DNA from: Candidatus Altarchaeota archaeon
GTDB lineage: Archaea; Altiarchaeota; Altiarchaeia; IMC4; SCGC-AAA252-I15
NCBI GenBank assembly: GCA_018815265.1
Contig: JAHIYG010000111.1
Span: 1 to 6,417 of the forward strand
Length of the DNA stretch: 6,417 bases
Direction of reading: 5' to 3'
Position 1 is the stretch's first letter. Each line of letters opens with the position of its first letter. Both the position numbers and the translations under genes were made by a program. The notes below the pieces were generated by a model, which had not been told where the DNA came from, did not search any database, and worked only from the letters and a program-made list of their open reading frames with translations. This document shows positions 1 to 5,939 of the stretch, in pieces.

Positions 1-1356
1 GGATACTGGACGGGTGGGGTAGAAGCAGACAGGGATGGTTCACTACATGGCCTTGGCAGGATAATACTGTATGCGGCAATATACACTGCAGTCATACCGT
101 TTGCCTCAATATTGGGCAGTATGATTTTGGGTGGAAACATAGTCTTCGGGCCAATAGTAGCTGCAACATTCTCTCTCGCACTCCCAAGCTACTACCTATC
201 GCAAGTCTCCCCATACTGCATACGGTTGGCGACAAAAAAGGTAGCCCACGCCGGAAAAACCAGCGGAAAAATATATGCCACATCCACATTAGGCAGCATA
301 GTCGGGACATTCCTCTCAGGCTTCATACTAATACCCCACTTCAAAGTAACAGTTATCATAGAGTTGCTGGCAGTGTTCCTATTCATAATATCGCTATACC
401 TAACCGTCGGAAAAACAGTGCTTAAGCTACTGGATGGTGGCTTCATAGCCTCCATGCTAGTGATTCAGCTACTATGGCTTCCATCCCCCTCAGCAGCCGC
501 AATGCCTGTAAACTCCACAATAGTGTTTGATTCAGACTCAGCATACAATTCCGTCCTCGTTCTTGATGTAGCCTCAAACAATGCCTCCACATACCGGCTA
601 CTTCGGCTTGGCAACCTCATACAGGGAGGATTAAACATGGAATCCAACGACAGCCTATACGAGTATATCTACTTCTTCCAGCTTCCATGGCTTTATAACC
701 CCAAAACCAAGGACATACTCTTTCTTGGAAATGGTGCGGGAGTCGGCATAAACTACCTCCACAGCATCTACCCAGACGCTGAAATAGACGTGGTAGACAT
801 AGACCCAATGGTTTTTGAAGTAGCAAAGGAATACTTCAATGAACGACAAAATCCCAACATACGGTTTTACACAGACGATGCGAGAATGTATCTAAAGAAA
901 AACGAAAAAAAATACGACTTGATAATCATGGACGTATACGGGTCAACACATGAGATACCCAACCACCTCGTCACACAAGAAATGCTCTCCGAAGTCAAAG
1001 CAGACCTAAAAAAAGACGGCATATACCTGCAGGAAGTTGTGTCAGCATTAGATGGAGACAACTCACTGCTTATGAAATCAGTGTTAAAGACGACAAAGAC
1101 AAAATTCAAAAACAATAAAATAATCCCCCTCATAAACAGCACTGACAAAAGGCAGACAGTAATACTGTTATCATCCGACGCAGAATTCTCCCAAAACCCA
1201 GATGTTAAAGAATACCTAAAGACAGTCCCAACAAGGCTTCGGCAAATGATGAACCAATCAATCAACACCTACTTGCTCGCCGACTACACCTTAGACTGCG
1301 CAGACGCAATACTGCTCACAGACGACTTTAGCCCAACAGAAGGATTAGTCCGCTAG
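1..1356 (+). CDS. Membrane-anchored spermidine-synthase-like (Rossmann methyltransferase-fold) protein, 5' end outside window
   Basis: The frame is open from base 1 to the TAG at 1354-1356, so this is a partial gene of at least 451 codons; a TTG at 112 is internal, not a credible start. Codons 1-11 (GYWTGG..ADR) match the loop motif of the polytopic half of fused membrane/spermidine-synthase proteins. Hydrophobic segments follow at about codons 20-38, 45-67, 95-113, 116-136 and 148-162. The soluble half has a nucleotide-binding loop LGNGAGVG (242-249), VDIDP (265-269), DDAR (292-295), MDVYGS (310-315), IPNHLVT (319-325) and a C-terminal LLTDDFSP motif. These are typical of the spermine/spermidine synthase superfamily. 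The usual GGGDG loop and the second Asp of the DxxD putrescine-binding motif are missing, so I infer that it is not a standard polyamine aminopropyltransferase; substrate unknown. It converges on the repressor gene with a 4-base overlap. Family assignment is firm, function is not. Confidence 0.88.
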   Translation, partial: GYWTGGVEADRDGSLHGLGRIILYAAIYTAVIPFASILGSMILGGNIVFGPIVAATFSLALPSYYLSQVSPYCIRLATKKVAHAGKTSGKIYATSTLGSIVGTFLSGFILIPHFKVTVIIELLAVFLFIISLYLTVGKTVLKLLDGGFIASMLVIQLLWLPSPSAAAMPVNSTIVFDSDSAYNSVLVLDVASNNASTYRLLRLGNLIQGGLNMESNDSLYEYIYFFQLPWLYNPKTKDILFLGNGAGVGINYLHSIYPDAEIDVVDIDPMVFEVAKEYFNERQNPNIRFYTDDARMYLKKNEKKYDLIIMDVYGSTHEIPNHLVTQEMLSEVKADLKKDGIYLQEVVSALDGDNSLLMKSVLKTTKTKFKNNKIIPLINSTDKRQTVILLSSDAEFSQNPDVKEYLKTVPTRLRQMMNQSINTYLLADYTLDCADAILLTDDFSPTEGLVR

Positions 1357-1769
1357 CCCTGATGCCTTCTGAAATCACCTTTTAAATCCTTGTATCCCTG
1401 GTTGCTCTCCAAGAATTCCATGAACTTCCGAAGCTGCTCTATTGTCTCATCAGATAGTTGATGCTCTATCTTGCAGGCGTCAGCCTCCGCAGTCCTGTCA
1501 GATACCAAAATAGTCTGCAAAAGCTTTTTGATGGTCTCATGCCTTGCATACACAGCCTTGGCAATCCTCAAACCCTTAGGGGTAAGTCTAACAGGCTGAT
1601 ACCTCTCATACTCAATCAATCCTGCAGTGGAAAGCTTAGAAAGCATCTCAGAAACCGAAGGCGGAGAAACACTCAACTCCCTAGCCAAATCCTTTGTCCT
1701 AACAAACCCACGCCGTCCCTCAACAACCAAGATAGCCTCCAAATAATCTTCAAAAACCCCAGAAACCAT
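1353..1769 (-). CDS. DtxR/MntR-family metal-dependent transcriptional repressor
   Basis: A 138-residue protein, the length of MntR and without the C-terminal SH3-like domain of full-length DtxR. Residues 1-62 form the winged helix-turn-helix, with a recognition-helix region around SVSPPSVSEMLSKL (33-46). Residues 65-138 form the helical metal-binding and dimerisation domain. It aligns without gaps to Bacillus subtilis MntR through the key region: Asp8, Glu11, His77, Glu102 and His103 all keep their MntR positions. Position 99 is Cys, as in DtxR (Cys102), where MntR has Glu. With metal bound, such proteins dimerise on palindromic DNA and repress metal uptake genes. It diverges from feoAB, and the gap carries TTAGG/CCTAA half-sites, so an iron-responsive repressor of feoAB and of itself is the likely role. 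The start is the ATG at 1767-1769; no Shine-Dalgarno is visible, which fits a leaderless transcript. Family is certain; metal specificity is inferred. Confidence 0.95.
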   Translation of the reverse strand: MVSGVFEDYLEAILVVEGRRGFVRTKDLARELSVSPPSVSEMLSKLSTAGLIEYERYQPVRLTPKGLRIAKAVYARHETIKKLLQTILVSDRTAEADACKIEHQLSDETIEQLRKFMEFLESNQGYKDLKGDFRRHQG

Positions 1770-1781
1770 ATCAAAATAATA

Positions 1782-1795
1782 TTAGGTATACCAAA
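1782..1795. promoter_or_regulatory. Left DtxR-type operator (TTAGG-TATA-CCAAA)
   Basis: A 14-base near-palindrome with 5-base arms and a 4-base spacer; the central GGTATACC is a perfect palindrome. It has the same 5-4-5 design and almost the same bases as the site at 1866-1879. TTAGG arms are the half-site of the known DtxR/IdeR box. It sits between the probable TATA box and start codon of the repressor gene, a position expected for autorepression. Binding by the neighbouring repressor is inferred. Confidence 0.6.
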
Positions 1796-1806
1796 TAAAT
1801 ATTTGG
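1791..1806. repeat. Perfect 6-base inverted repeat CCAAAT-AAAT-ATTTGG
   Basis: Both 6-base arms match perfectly around a 4-base A/T spacer. It shares its left arm with the right half of the left operator and spans the repressor's probable TATA box. The arms are a CCNAA/TTNGG variant of the same half-site, so it may be a weaker second binding site that lets the repressor spread across the promoter; it could also be a chance effect of A/T-rich DNA. Confidence 0.5.
1793..1804 (-). promoter_or_regulatory. Probable TATA box of the repressor gene
   Basis: On the minus strand this reads as an A/T-only box with core ATATTTAT (1795-1802). Its centre lies about 30 bases before the ATG at 1769, so the usual archaeal box-to-start distance would place transcription initiation near 1773 and give an almost leaderless message. 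It is embedded in an inverted repeat and adjoins the left operator, so repressor binding would block it. Identified by position and composition only. Confidence 0.5.
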
Positions 1807-1818
1807 AAAAAAGCATTA

Positions 1819-1837
1819 AACCTAACTTTTTTAGGTT
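1819..1837. promoter_or_regulatory. Central inverted repeat AACCTAA-N5-TTAGGTT, probable repressor site
   Basis: Two perfect 7-base arms around a CTTTT spacer, 19 bases in total. The half-sites are the same as in the flanking operators but in reversed order (CCTAA first, TTAGG second). It lies between the two probable TATA boxes, about 40 bases from the centre of the left operator and about 45 from the right one. A role in cooperative repression of both promoters is plausible. As RNA it could form a small hairpin, but it lies upstream of both predicted transcripts, so a DNA-level role is preferred. Confidence 0.55.
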
Positions 1838-1840
1838 ATG

Positions 1841-1850
1841 CTTATTAAAT
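1841..1850 (+). promoter_or_regulatory. Probable TATA box of feoAB
   Basis: CTTATTAAAT resembles an archaeal box A. With its centre near 1846, transcription would begin around 1871, inside the right operator and about 10 bases before the feoA ATG. That gives a very short leader. Called from sequence and spacing only. Confidence 0.5.
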
Positions 1851-1865
1851 TCCTAAAACATAATG

Positions 1866-1879
1866 TTAGGTAAGCCTAA
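1866..1879. promoter_or_regulatory. Right DtxR-type operator (TTAGG-TAAG-CCTAA)
   Basis: A 14-base palindrome with perfect TTAGG/CCTAA arms and a TAAG spacer. It ends two bases before the feoA start codon and covers the predicted transcription start. The arms are those of the DtxR/IdeR consensus, and the design repeats that of the site at 1782-1795. Repressor bound here would block feoAB initiation. An extra CCTAA half-site lies just upstream at 1852-1856. Confidence 0.65.
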
Positions 1880-1881
1880 AA

Positions 1882-2118
1882 ATGGAGTTTTTACTTCTGG
1901 ATTTGGAACCAAGTCAATATGCCAAAATAAAGGATTTGGGTGGGGGGCATGTATTTCAGGATAGGATGCGTTCCATGGGTCTGAAGGAGGGCTCTTCAGT
2001 CAAGCTGATAGCTAAGGAGCCATTTGGGGGCCCTATTGTCGTGAAGGTCGGGAATACAAGGGTGACGCTTGGGCGAGGTATGGCGTCCAAGATACTTGTT
2101 GAAAAACAGACGGCATAG
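1882..2118 (+). CDS. feoA: FeoA, small SH3-like partner of the ferrous iron transporter
   Basis: A 78-residue cytoplasmic protein of normal FeoA length. It shows the family pattern: LGGG at 19-22, an R-x3-MGL turn (R30-L34), KEG at 35-37, then GGPIVVKVG (49-57) and LGRGMA (63-68) ending in a strand ILVE. FeoA proteins have an SH3-like fold and are thought to bind FeoB and tune its transport or GTPase activity. The ATG at 1882 begins just two bases after the right operator; another ATG at 1863 is in a different frame. feoB follows after 12 bases, so the two form one operon. The coding strand is strikingly G-rich, unlike the upstream genes. Confidence 0.95.
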   Translation: MEFLLLDLEPSQYAKIKDLGGGHVFQDRMRSMGLKEGSSVKLIAKEPFGGPIVVKVGNTRVTLGRGMASKILVEKQTA

Positions 2119-2130
2119 GCTGGTGTTGAC

Positions 2131-3828
2131 ATGATACAGATTCTTTTGATGGGTAACCCGAACGTCGGCAAGAGCGCGTTGTTCTCAAGGCTAACTGGAG
2201 TTGACGTCACATGCTCGAACTATCCAGGCACGACTGTCGGGTTTTGCTCTGGCAAACTAAGACATGGTGGATTAGATGCCCAGGTGATTGACGTCCCAGG
2301 CACTTACTCCCTCCAACCAACGTCGCCTGTGGAGGATGTCGCCAAAAAAATGCTTGAAGAGGGGGATGTAGTTGTGGATGTAATAGATGCCACAAACCTG
2401 GAGCGAAACCTCCACCTAGCATTGCAGATAATTGACTCAGGCAAGAAGACAGTCATCGCATTGAATATGATGGATGACACACGGCACCTAGGAATAGACG
2501 TAGACGTCGAGAAACTCGAGAAAATCATTGGAGTCCCTGTTGTATCGACTGTCGCAGTTACCGGGGAGGGGGTTAAGGAGCTTGTTGAAAAATTACATTC
2601 TGCCAAATCAAACAAAAAAAATAGAAGCGAAGACGAGAGATTTCGGCAAGCAGGACACATAGTCGGTAAGGTCCAGAAGATAACAGAAAAAAAACACACC
2701 TTCATGGAGCATTTGGAGGATGCATCAATCCAACCGCTTACTGGTTTCCCAATAGCTGCTGCACTTCTTTTTGTGATGTCTCTTATTCTACTGAAATCAG
2801 GGGAACTATTCATAGCCTATATACTGGATCCTTTTTTCTACGGAATATACCACCCACTAGTTTCAACTGCAGTCAAGACCCTATTCGGTGATGGACTGGC
2901 GTATGAGCTGCTTGTTGGAAGTGGAGCGGACATGGTCTCCTCACTTGGAGCCTTAACGGCGGGGATATATGTGCCGTTCGCAATGATACTGCCCTATGTG
3001 GCCCTGTTTTACCTATTTCTCGGGCTTTTAGAAGACAGCGGATACCTCCCGCGCCTTGCGACACTCATGGACAACCTAATGCATCGCGTCGGACTACATG
3101 GAATGGGTGTCATACCTGTGGTTTTGGGAATGGGATGCCGAGTACCTGGGATACTATCGACTAGGATGTTGGAAACTGGAAAACAACGTTTCATTGCTGC
3201 AGTATTAATCAGCATATGCATACCCTGCCTTGCTCAAAACGCAGTCGTCATAGGTCTTCTGCTGCCTCATGGGTTGAAATATGTTGCAGTAGTCTATGTC
3301 ACACTCACAACACTATATCTTCTCATTGGTGCATTCCTGAAAAGGTTCATCCCAGGCGATAGTCCGGAGATAATAATGGAGATACCCCCCTATAGGGTGC
3401 CGAACAGCTATCAACTCCTTAAAAAGACTTGGATGAGGGTCAGATACTTCCTAACAGAAGCAGTTCCCTACATAATAGGGGGGGTATTTGCTGTGAATAT
3501 AATGTATAAACTCGGTGTTGTAGACTACATAACACACGTCTTCGGGCCAGCCCTTTCAATATTATTCGGCCTGCCGCAGGAGGCAATAATTGCATTGCTT
3601 GTAGGATTTTTGAGAAAGGACTTTGCAGTTGGGATGCTAGCCCCTATTGCGATGACTCCAATGCAGTTGGCTGTCGCCACAACCCTTCTCGTCACATACG
3701 CCCCATGCCTTGCGACCTTGACTGTCCTATACCGGGAACTGGGTTTGGGTGATTTTTTGAAATTCCTCGCGTTGATGACACTAGTAACAGTAGCTACTGG
3801 AGTGGCCATGAAGGCGGTGTTCCTCTAG
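2131..3828 (+). CDS. feoB: FeoB, GTPase-coupled ferrous iron transporter
   Basis: A 565-residue inner-membrane Fe(II) transporter, shorter than the roughly 650-770 residues of many bacterial FeoBs but complete in its domains. The N-terminal G domain has G1 GNPNVGKS (8-15), the G2 loop YPGTTVG (31-37), G3 DVPG (54-57), G4 NMMD (112-115) and a G5-like STVAVTG (139-145). A helical linker (about 155-200) leads to the membrane domain. The first Gate region carries LEDSGYLPRLA (300-310) and GCRVPG (335-340), where GCNVPA is usual. Pore-type cysteines are visible at 336, 363, 366 and 526; the last lies in YAPCLATLTVL, matching the second Gate repeat. No FeoC gene is present. A GGTG shortly before the ATG could serve as a weak ribosome site. 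Likely repressed with feoA through the upstream operators. The gene ends in a CTAG shared with the opposing hydrolase gene. Confidence 0.97.
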   Translation: MIQILLMGNPNVGKSALFSRLTGVDVTCSNYPGTTVGFCSGKLRHGGLDAQVIDVPGTYSLQPTSPVEDVAKKMLEEGDVVVDVIDATNLERNLHLALQIIDSGKKTVIALNMMDDTRHLGIDVDVEKLEKIIGVPVVSTVAVTGEGVKELVEKLHSAKSNKKNRSEDERFRQAGHIVGKVQKITEKKHTFMEHLEDASIQPLTGFPIAAALLFVMSLILLKSGELFIAYILDPFFYGIYHPLVSTAVKTLFGDGLAYELLVGSGADMVSSLGALTAGIYVPFAMILPYVALFYLFLGLLEDSGYLPRLATLMDNLMHRVGLHGMGVIPVVLGMGCRVPGILSTRMLETGKQRFIAAVLISICIPCLAQNAVVIGLLLPHGLKYVAVVYVTLTTLYLLIGAFLKRFIPGDSPEIIMEIPPYRVPNSYQLLKKTWMRVRYFLTEAVPYIIGGVFAVNIMYKLGVVDYITHVFGPALSILFGLPQEAIIALLVGFLRKDFAVGMLAPIAMTPMQLAVATTLLVTYAPCLATLTVLYRELGLGDFLKFLALMTLVTVATGVAMKAVFL

Positions 3829-4565
3829 GGCGGATTGTATTTACTCCGATACTCACGAACTTCCTTCACTGATATGTCTGCAGAAATTATCTGCTCTTTT
3901 CCGCCCGCACTTGCAAGCACCTCACCATGCGGCGATATTATCTGTGATGCGCCGAAAAAGGTGTTTTTCAGGTTTTTGCCGACCATGTTGACTCCCAAGA
4001 CAAAGCTTTGGGTTTCAATCGCGCGCGCCTTCAAAAGCGTCACCCAATGATCCTTTCTTGGACTAGGCCAATTAGCAACCACAACATGGAATTCGCAGTT
4101 TAGCTTGGAAAAAAGCCCTGCAAACCTCAAATCATAGCATATGTGTGGCATTACTTTGAAGCCCCCTAACTCAAAAGTTGCATTCTTTTTTCCCGGGGAG
4201 TAGACAAGATGCTCGCCGCCATACCTGAAAAGCTTCATCTTCCTATATTTACAAACTAATCTGCCTCGTTTGTCGTAGACTACTACAGTATTATATGGTT
4301 TTTTCCCGAGGCTTTCCTCGATGAATGAACCAACCACTGTAATCGCGTTTTCTTTGGCTGCATCAGACAATGCAGTGCATGTCGGGCCATTGGTTTTTTC
4401 AGCATATTTCTGCGGTTCCAATGTGACTCCAGTCGCGAAAAGCTCAGGCAGACAGGCGAGTTCACATCCCATGTCCGCTGCCTCACCAACAAGCTTCATT
4501 GCACGGCATATATTCTCCCCTGGATTTTCCCACTTTATCCTCAACTGTATTGCGCAGACATTCAT
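3825..4565 (-). CDS. Nitrilase-superfamily carbon-nitrogen hydrolase, YafV/omega-amidase-like
   Basis: A 246-residue cytoplasmic enzyme of the size usual for the amidase branch of the nitrilase superfamily. The catalytic triad is visible: Glu41 in CLPELF, Lys109 in YRKMKLF and Cys143 in ICYDLRF. The stretch ANWPSPRKDHW (164-174) followed by LLKARAIETQ (177-186) and GVN (191-193) is characteristic of the YafV/omega-amidase group, which hydrolyse 2-oxoglutaramate and similar omega-amides; the real substrate here is not proven. The N-terminus MNVCAIQLRIKW begins at the first family strand, supporting the ATG at 4563-4565, with a weak AGGTT ribosome site 5 bases upstream on this strand. It diverges from dtdA with 10 bases between the start codons and converges on feoB with interlocked stops. 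No functional link to iron uptake is evident. Confidence 0.92.
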   Translation of the reverse strand: MNVCAIQLRIKWENPGENICRAMKLVGEAADMGCELACLPELFATGVTLEPQKYAEKTNGPTCTALSDAAKENAITVVGSFIEESLGKKPYNTVVVYDKRGRLVCKYRKMKLFRYGGEHLVYSPGKKNATFELGGFKVMPHICYDLRFAGLFSKLNCEFHVVVANWPSPRKDHWVTLLKARAIETQSFVLGVNMVGKNLKNTFFGASQIISPHGEVLASAGGKEQIISADISVKEVREYRSKYNPP

Positions 4566-4575
4566 CTTTTAACCT

Positions 4576-5391
4576 ATGTTGTTTAATCCTAAAAACGTGA
4601 AGCTCATCATCTACTCAAGCGATGATTTGGCAGGGGCAAACATCGCAGAAACTATGATTTCAACATACGGTTTCGAGGAGTCTGAGGAAGGCATATACTC
4701 AAAAGATGATATCTTGCTTTTTCAAGTAGAAGGCTCAGTCAAGGATTTGACAACCCTCCCCTACAGTCCAGAATACTGTGTCGTCGCATCAAGGCATAAG
4801 GCAGAGTCAGGCAACAAAACACTCACAGTACACCCGACTGGCAATTTCGGGAAAGCCCAAATGGGTGGTTCAGACTCCAGGCTGCAGATGACAGACTCCC
4901 ATGTGATGCGCCAAGCCCATATGTTACTCCATGAAAAGAGGGAAAAATACGCTCTAGAATACAATGTCACAAGGGAGGTCACACATCATGGCCCGACAGA
5001 CCTGCAATTTCCCCTACTCTATGTCGAGGTCGGCTCGACAGAGGCTGAATGGAAGGATATGAAAGCTTGCACAGCAGTTGCTGAAACCATATACGAGCTG
5101 GTCTCAAACGAGATATGTGCCAAGCCTTCGCTTATTGGTTTTGGGGGGCCGCATTATGCCCCAAACTTCAACCCCCTCGCCACAGACTATGCAGTAGGTC
5201 ATATTATGCCCAAATATAGTGAGTCTTATATGTCTAAAGAGATTGTCTTGGAACTGATAGGTAAGACGTCTCCGAAACCAGACTACGCAGCCATAGACTG
5301 GAAGGGCCTGTCTGGGCAGGCGAAGAAGAACCTGACGTCCATCCTAGACGAGGTCGGCCTAAGGTGGGAGAAGACAACAAACCTAAAGTGA
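4576..5391 (+). CDS. dtdA: D-aminoacyl-tRNA deacylase, archaeal/plant type (DTD2)
   Basis: A 271-residue enzyme that removes D-amino acids mischarged on tRNA, a translation quality-control step; this zinc-associated family is found in archaea and plants (GEK1) and is unrelated to bacterial DTD1. The conserved blocks appear in order: ASRH (71-74), HPTGNFGKA (86-94), THHGPT (136-141), EVGSTEAEW (151-159), GFGGPHYAP (188-196), GHIMPKY (208-214) and DWKG (241-244). Together they make the assignment secure. The ATG at 4576 adds about seven residues before the usual first strand (VKLIIYSS); a GTG at 4597 would give a more typical N-terminus. The gene overlaps the next one at its 3' end, so the two are probably co-transcribed. 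With 10 bases upstream to the opposing start codon, its promoter must lie inside the hydrolase gene. Confidence 0.96.
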   Translation: MLFNPKNVKLIIYSSDDLAGANIAETMISTYGFEESEEGIYSKDDILLFQVEGSVKDLTTLPYSPEYCVVASRHKAESGNKTLTVHPTGNFGKAQMGGSDSRLQMTDSHVMRQAHMLLHEKREKYALEYNVTREVTHHGPTDLQFPLLYVEVGSTEAEWKDMKACTAVAETIYELVSNEICAKPSLIGFGGPHYAPNFNPLATDYAVGHIMPKYSESYMSKEIVLELIGKTSPKPDYAAIDWKGLSGQAKKNLTSILDEVGLRWEKTTNLK

Positions 5392-5939
5392 AACTGATCC
5401 TGGCAGGACTATTACTTGGTGCCCTATTCGGCGCATCTGCATACTCTGCTGGAGTAACGCATTCATGCCCCTCCAAACACTGCATTGACTCCTCAAAAAT
5501 TACCCCCGTCACAGACAAGGCATACTTTGACGCAGCTTGCGGACTCATCAAATCAGCCAGGAAAACCATATATGTCATGGCTTTTGAGGTGAAATACTAT
5601 GTAAAAAACCCTGAAAGCAGGCAGAACAAACTGGTGAGGGAACTAATATACGCTAAAGAAAGAGGGGTTGAAGTCAGGGTTTTGGTTGATGAATACTCCA
5701 AAGAGAACAACGCATTAGATGTGCTATTGGAAAATGGTGTCGACATAAAATACGACGGCCAGATACAGACGACACACGCGAAACTCCTGATAGTAGACGG
5801 GGAAAAAATTCTTTTGGGTTCAACGAACTTGAGTTTCTTCGGATTGGAAAAAAATCACGAAGCAAACATACTAGTTGAAGACTACAAAACAGCATATTAT
5901 TACACGGACTATTTCAACAAGATATGGGATGAAACCTAA
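5364..5939 (+). CDS. Exported single-HKD phospholipase D-family protein (Nuc-like nuclease)
   Basis: Up to 191 residues. A hydrophobic segment LILAGLLLGALFGA (11-24) followed by small residues looks like a signal peptide or membrane anchor; two cysteines (35 and 40) follow. The rest is one phospholipase D domain with a single catalytic motif: His138, Lys140, Asp145, then GSTN (152-155). Single-HKD proteins of this size, such as the endonuclease Nuc, act as dimers that pool two motifs; both nucleases and lipases occur in the family, so the substrate is open. Starting at GTG 5364 gives a 28-base overlap with dtdA and has GAGGT 9 bases upstream. Starting at GTG 5388 gives a classic GTGA overlap with the dtdA stop and a tidier signal peptide (MKLILAG...). 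Either way translation is probably coupled to dtdA. The TAA at 5937-5939 interlocks with the opposing gene's stop. Confidence 0.88.
   Translation: MGEDNKPKVKLILAGLLLGALFGASAYSAGVTHSCPSKHCIDSSKITPVTDKAYFDAACGLIKSARKTIYVMAFEVKYYVKNPESRQNKLVRELIYAKERGVEVRVLVDEYSKENNALDVLLENGVDIKYDGQIQTTHAKLLIVDGEKILLGSTNLSFFGLEKNHEANILVEDYKTAYYYTDYFNKIWDET

Noticed and set aside
867..1268. 133-residue minus-strand open frame
   Set aside because: It lies wholly antisense to the Rossmann domain of the well-supported + strand gene and shows no family motif; it is a shadow frame.
112..1356. Treating TTG 112 as the start of the spermidine-synthase-like gene
   Set aside because: The frame is open back to base 1, and the upstream codons encode the family GYWxGG..ADR motif plus a membrane helix, so the gene begins outside the window.
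1576..1591. TTAGG...TCTAA sequence inside the repressor gene, resembling the operators
   Set aside because: It encodes the conserved R-L-T-P-K-G segment of the winged helix domain, and the half-site spacing differs from the two promoter operators; a coding constraint explains it.
1826..1837. Possible hairpin terminator with a short T run in the central inverted repeat
   Set aside because: It lies upstream of both divergent transcripts, so there is nothing to terminate, and its arms match the operator half-sites.
2304..2813. 169-residue minus-strand open frame within feoB
   Set aside because: It is antisense to the FeoB G domain, low-complexity Ser/Thr-rich, and has no recognisable motif.
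4570..4590. CCTAT and CCTAA half-site-like words near the dtdA and hydrolase starts
   Set aside because: There is no opposing TTAGG arm at the spacing seen upstream of feoA, so there is no palindrome and no support for repressor control here.
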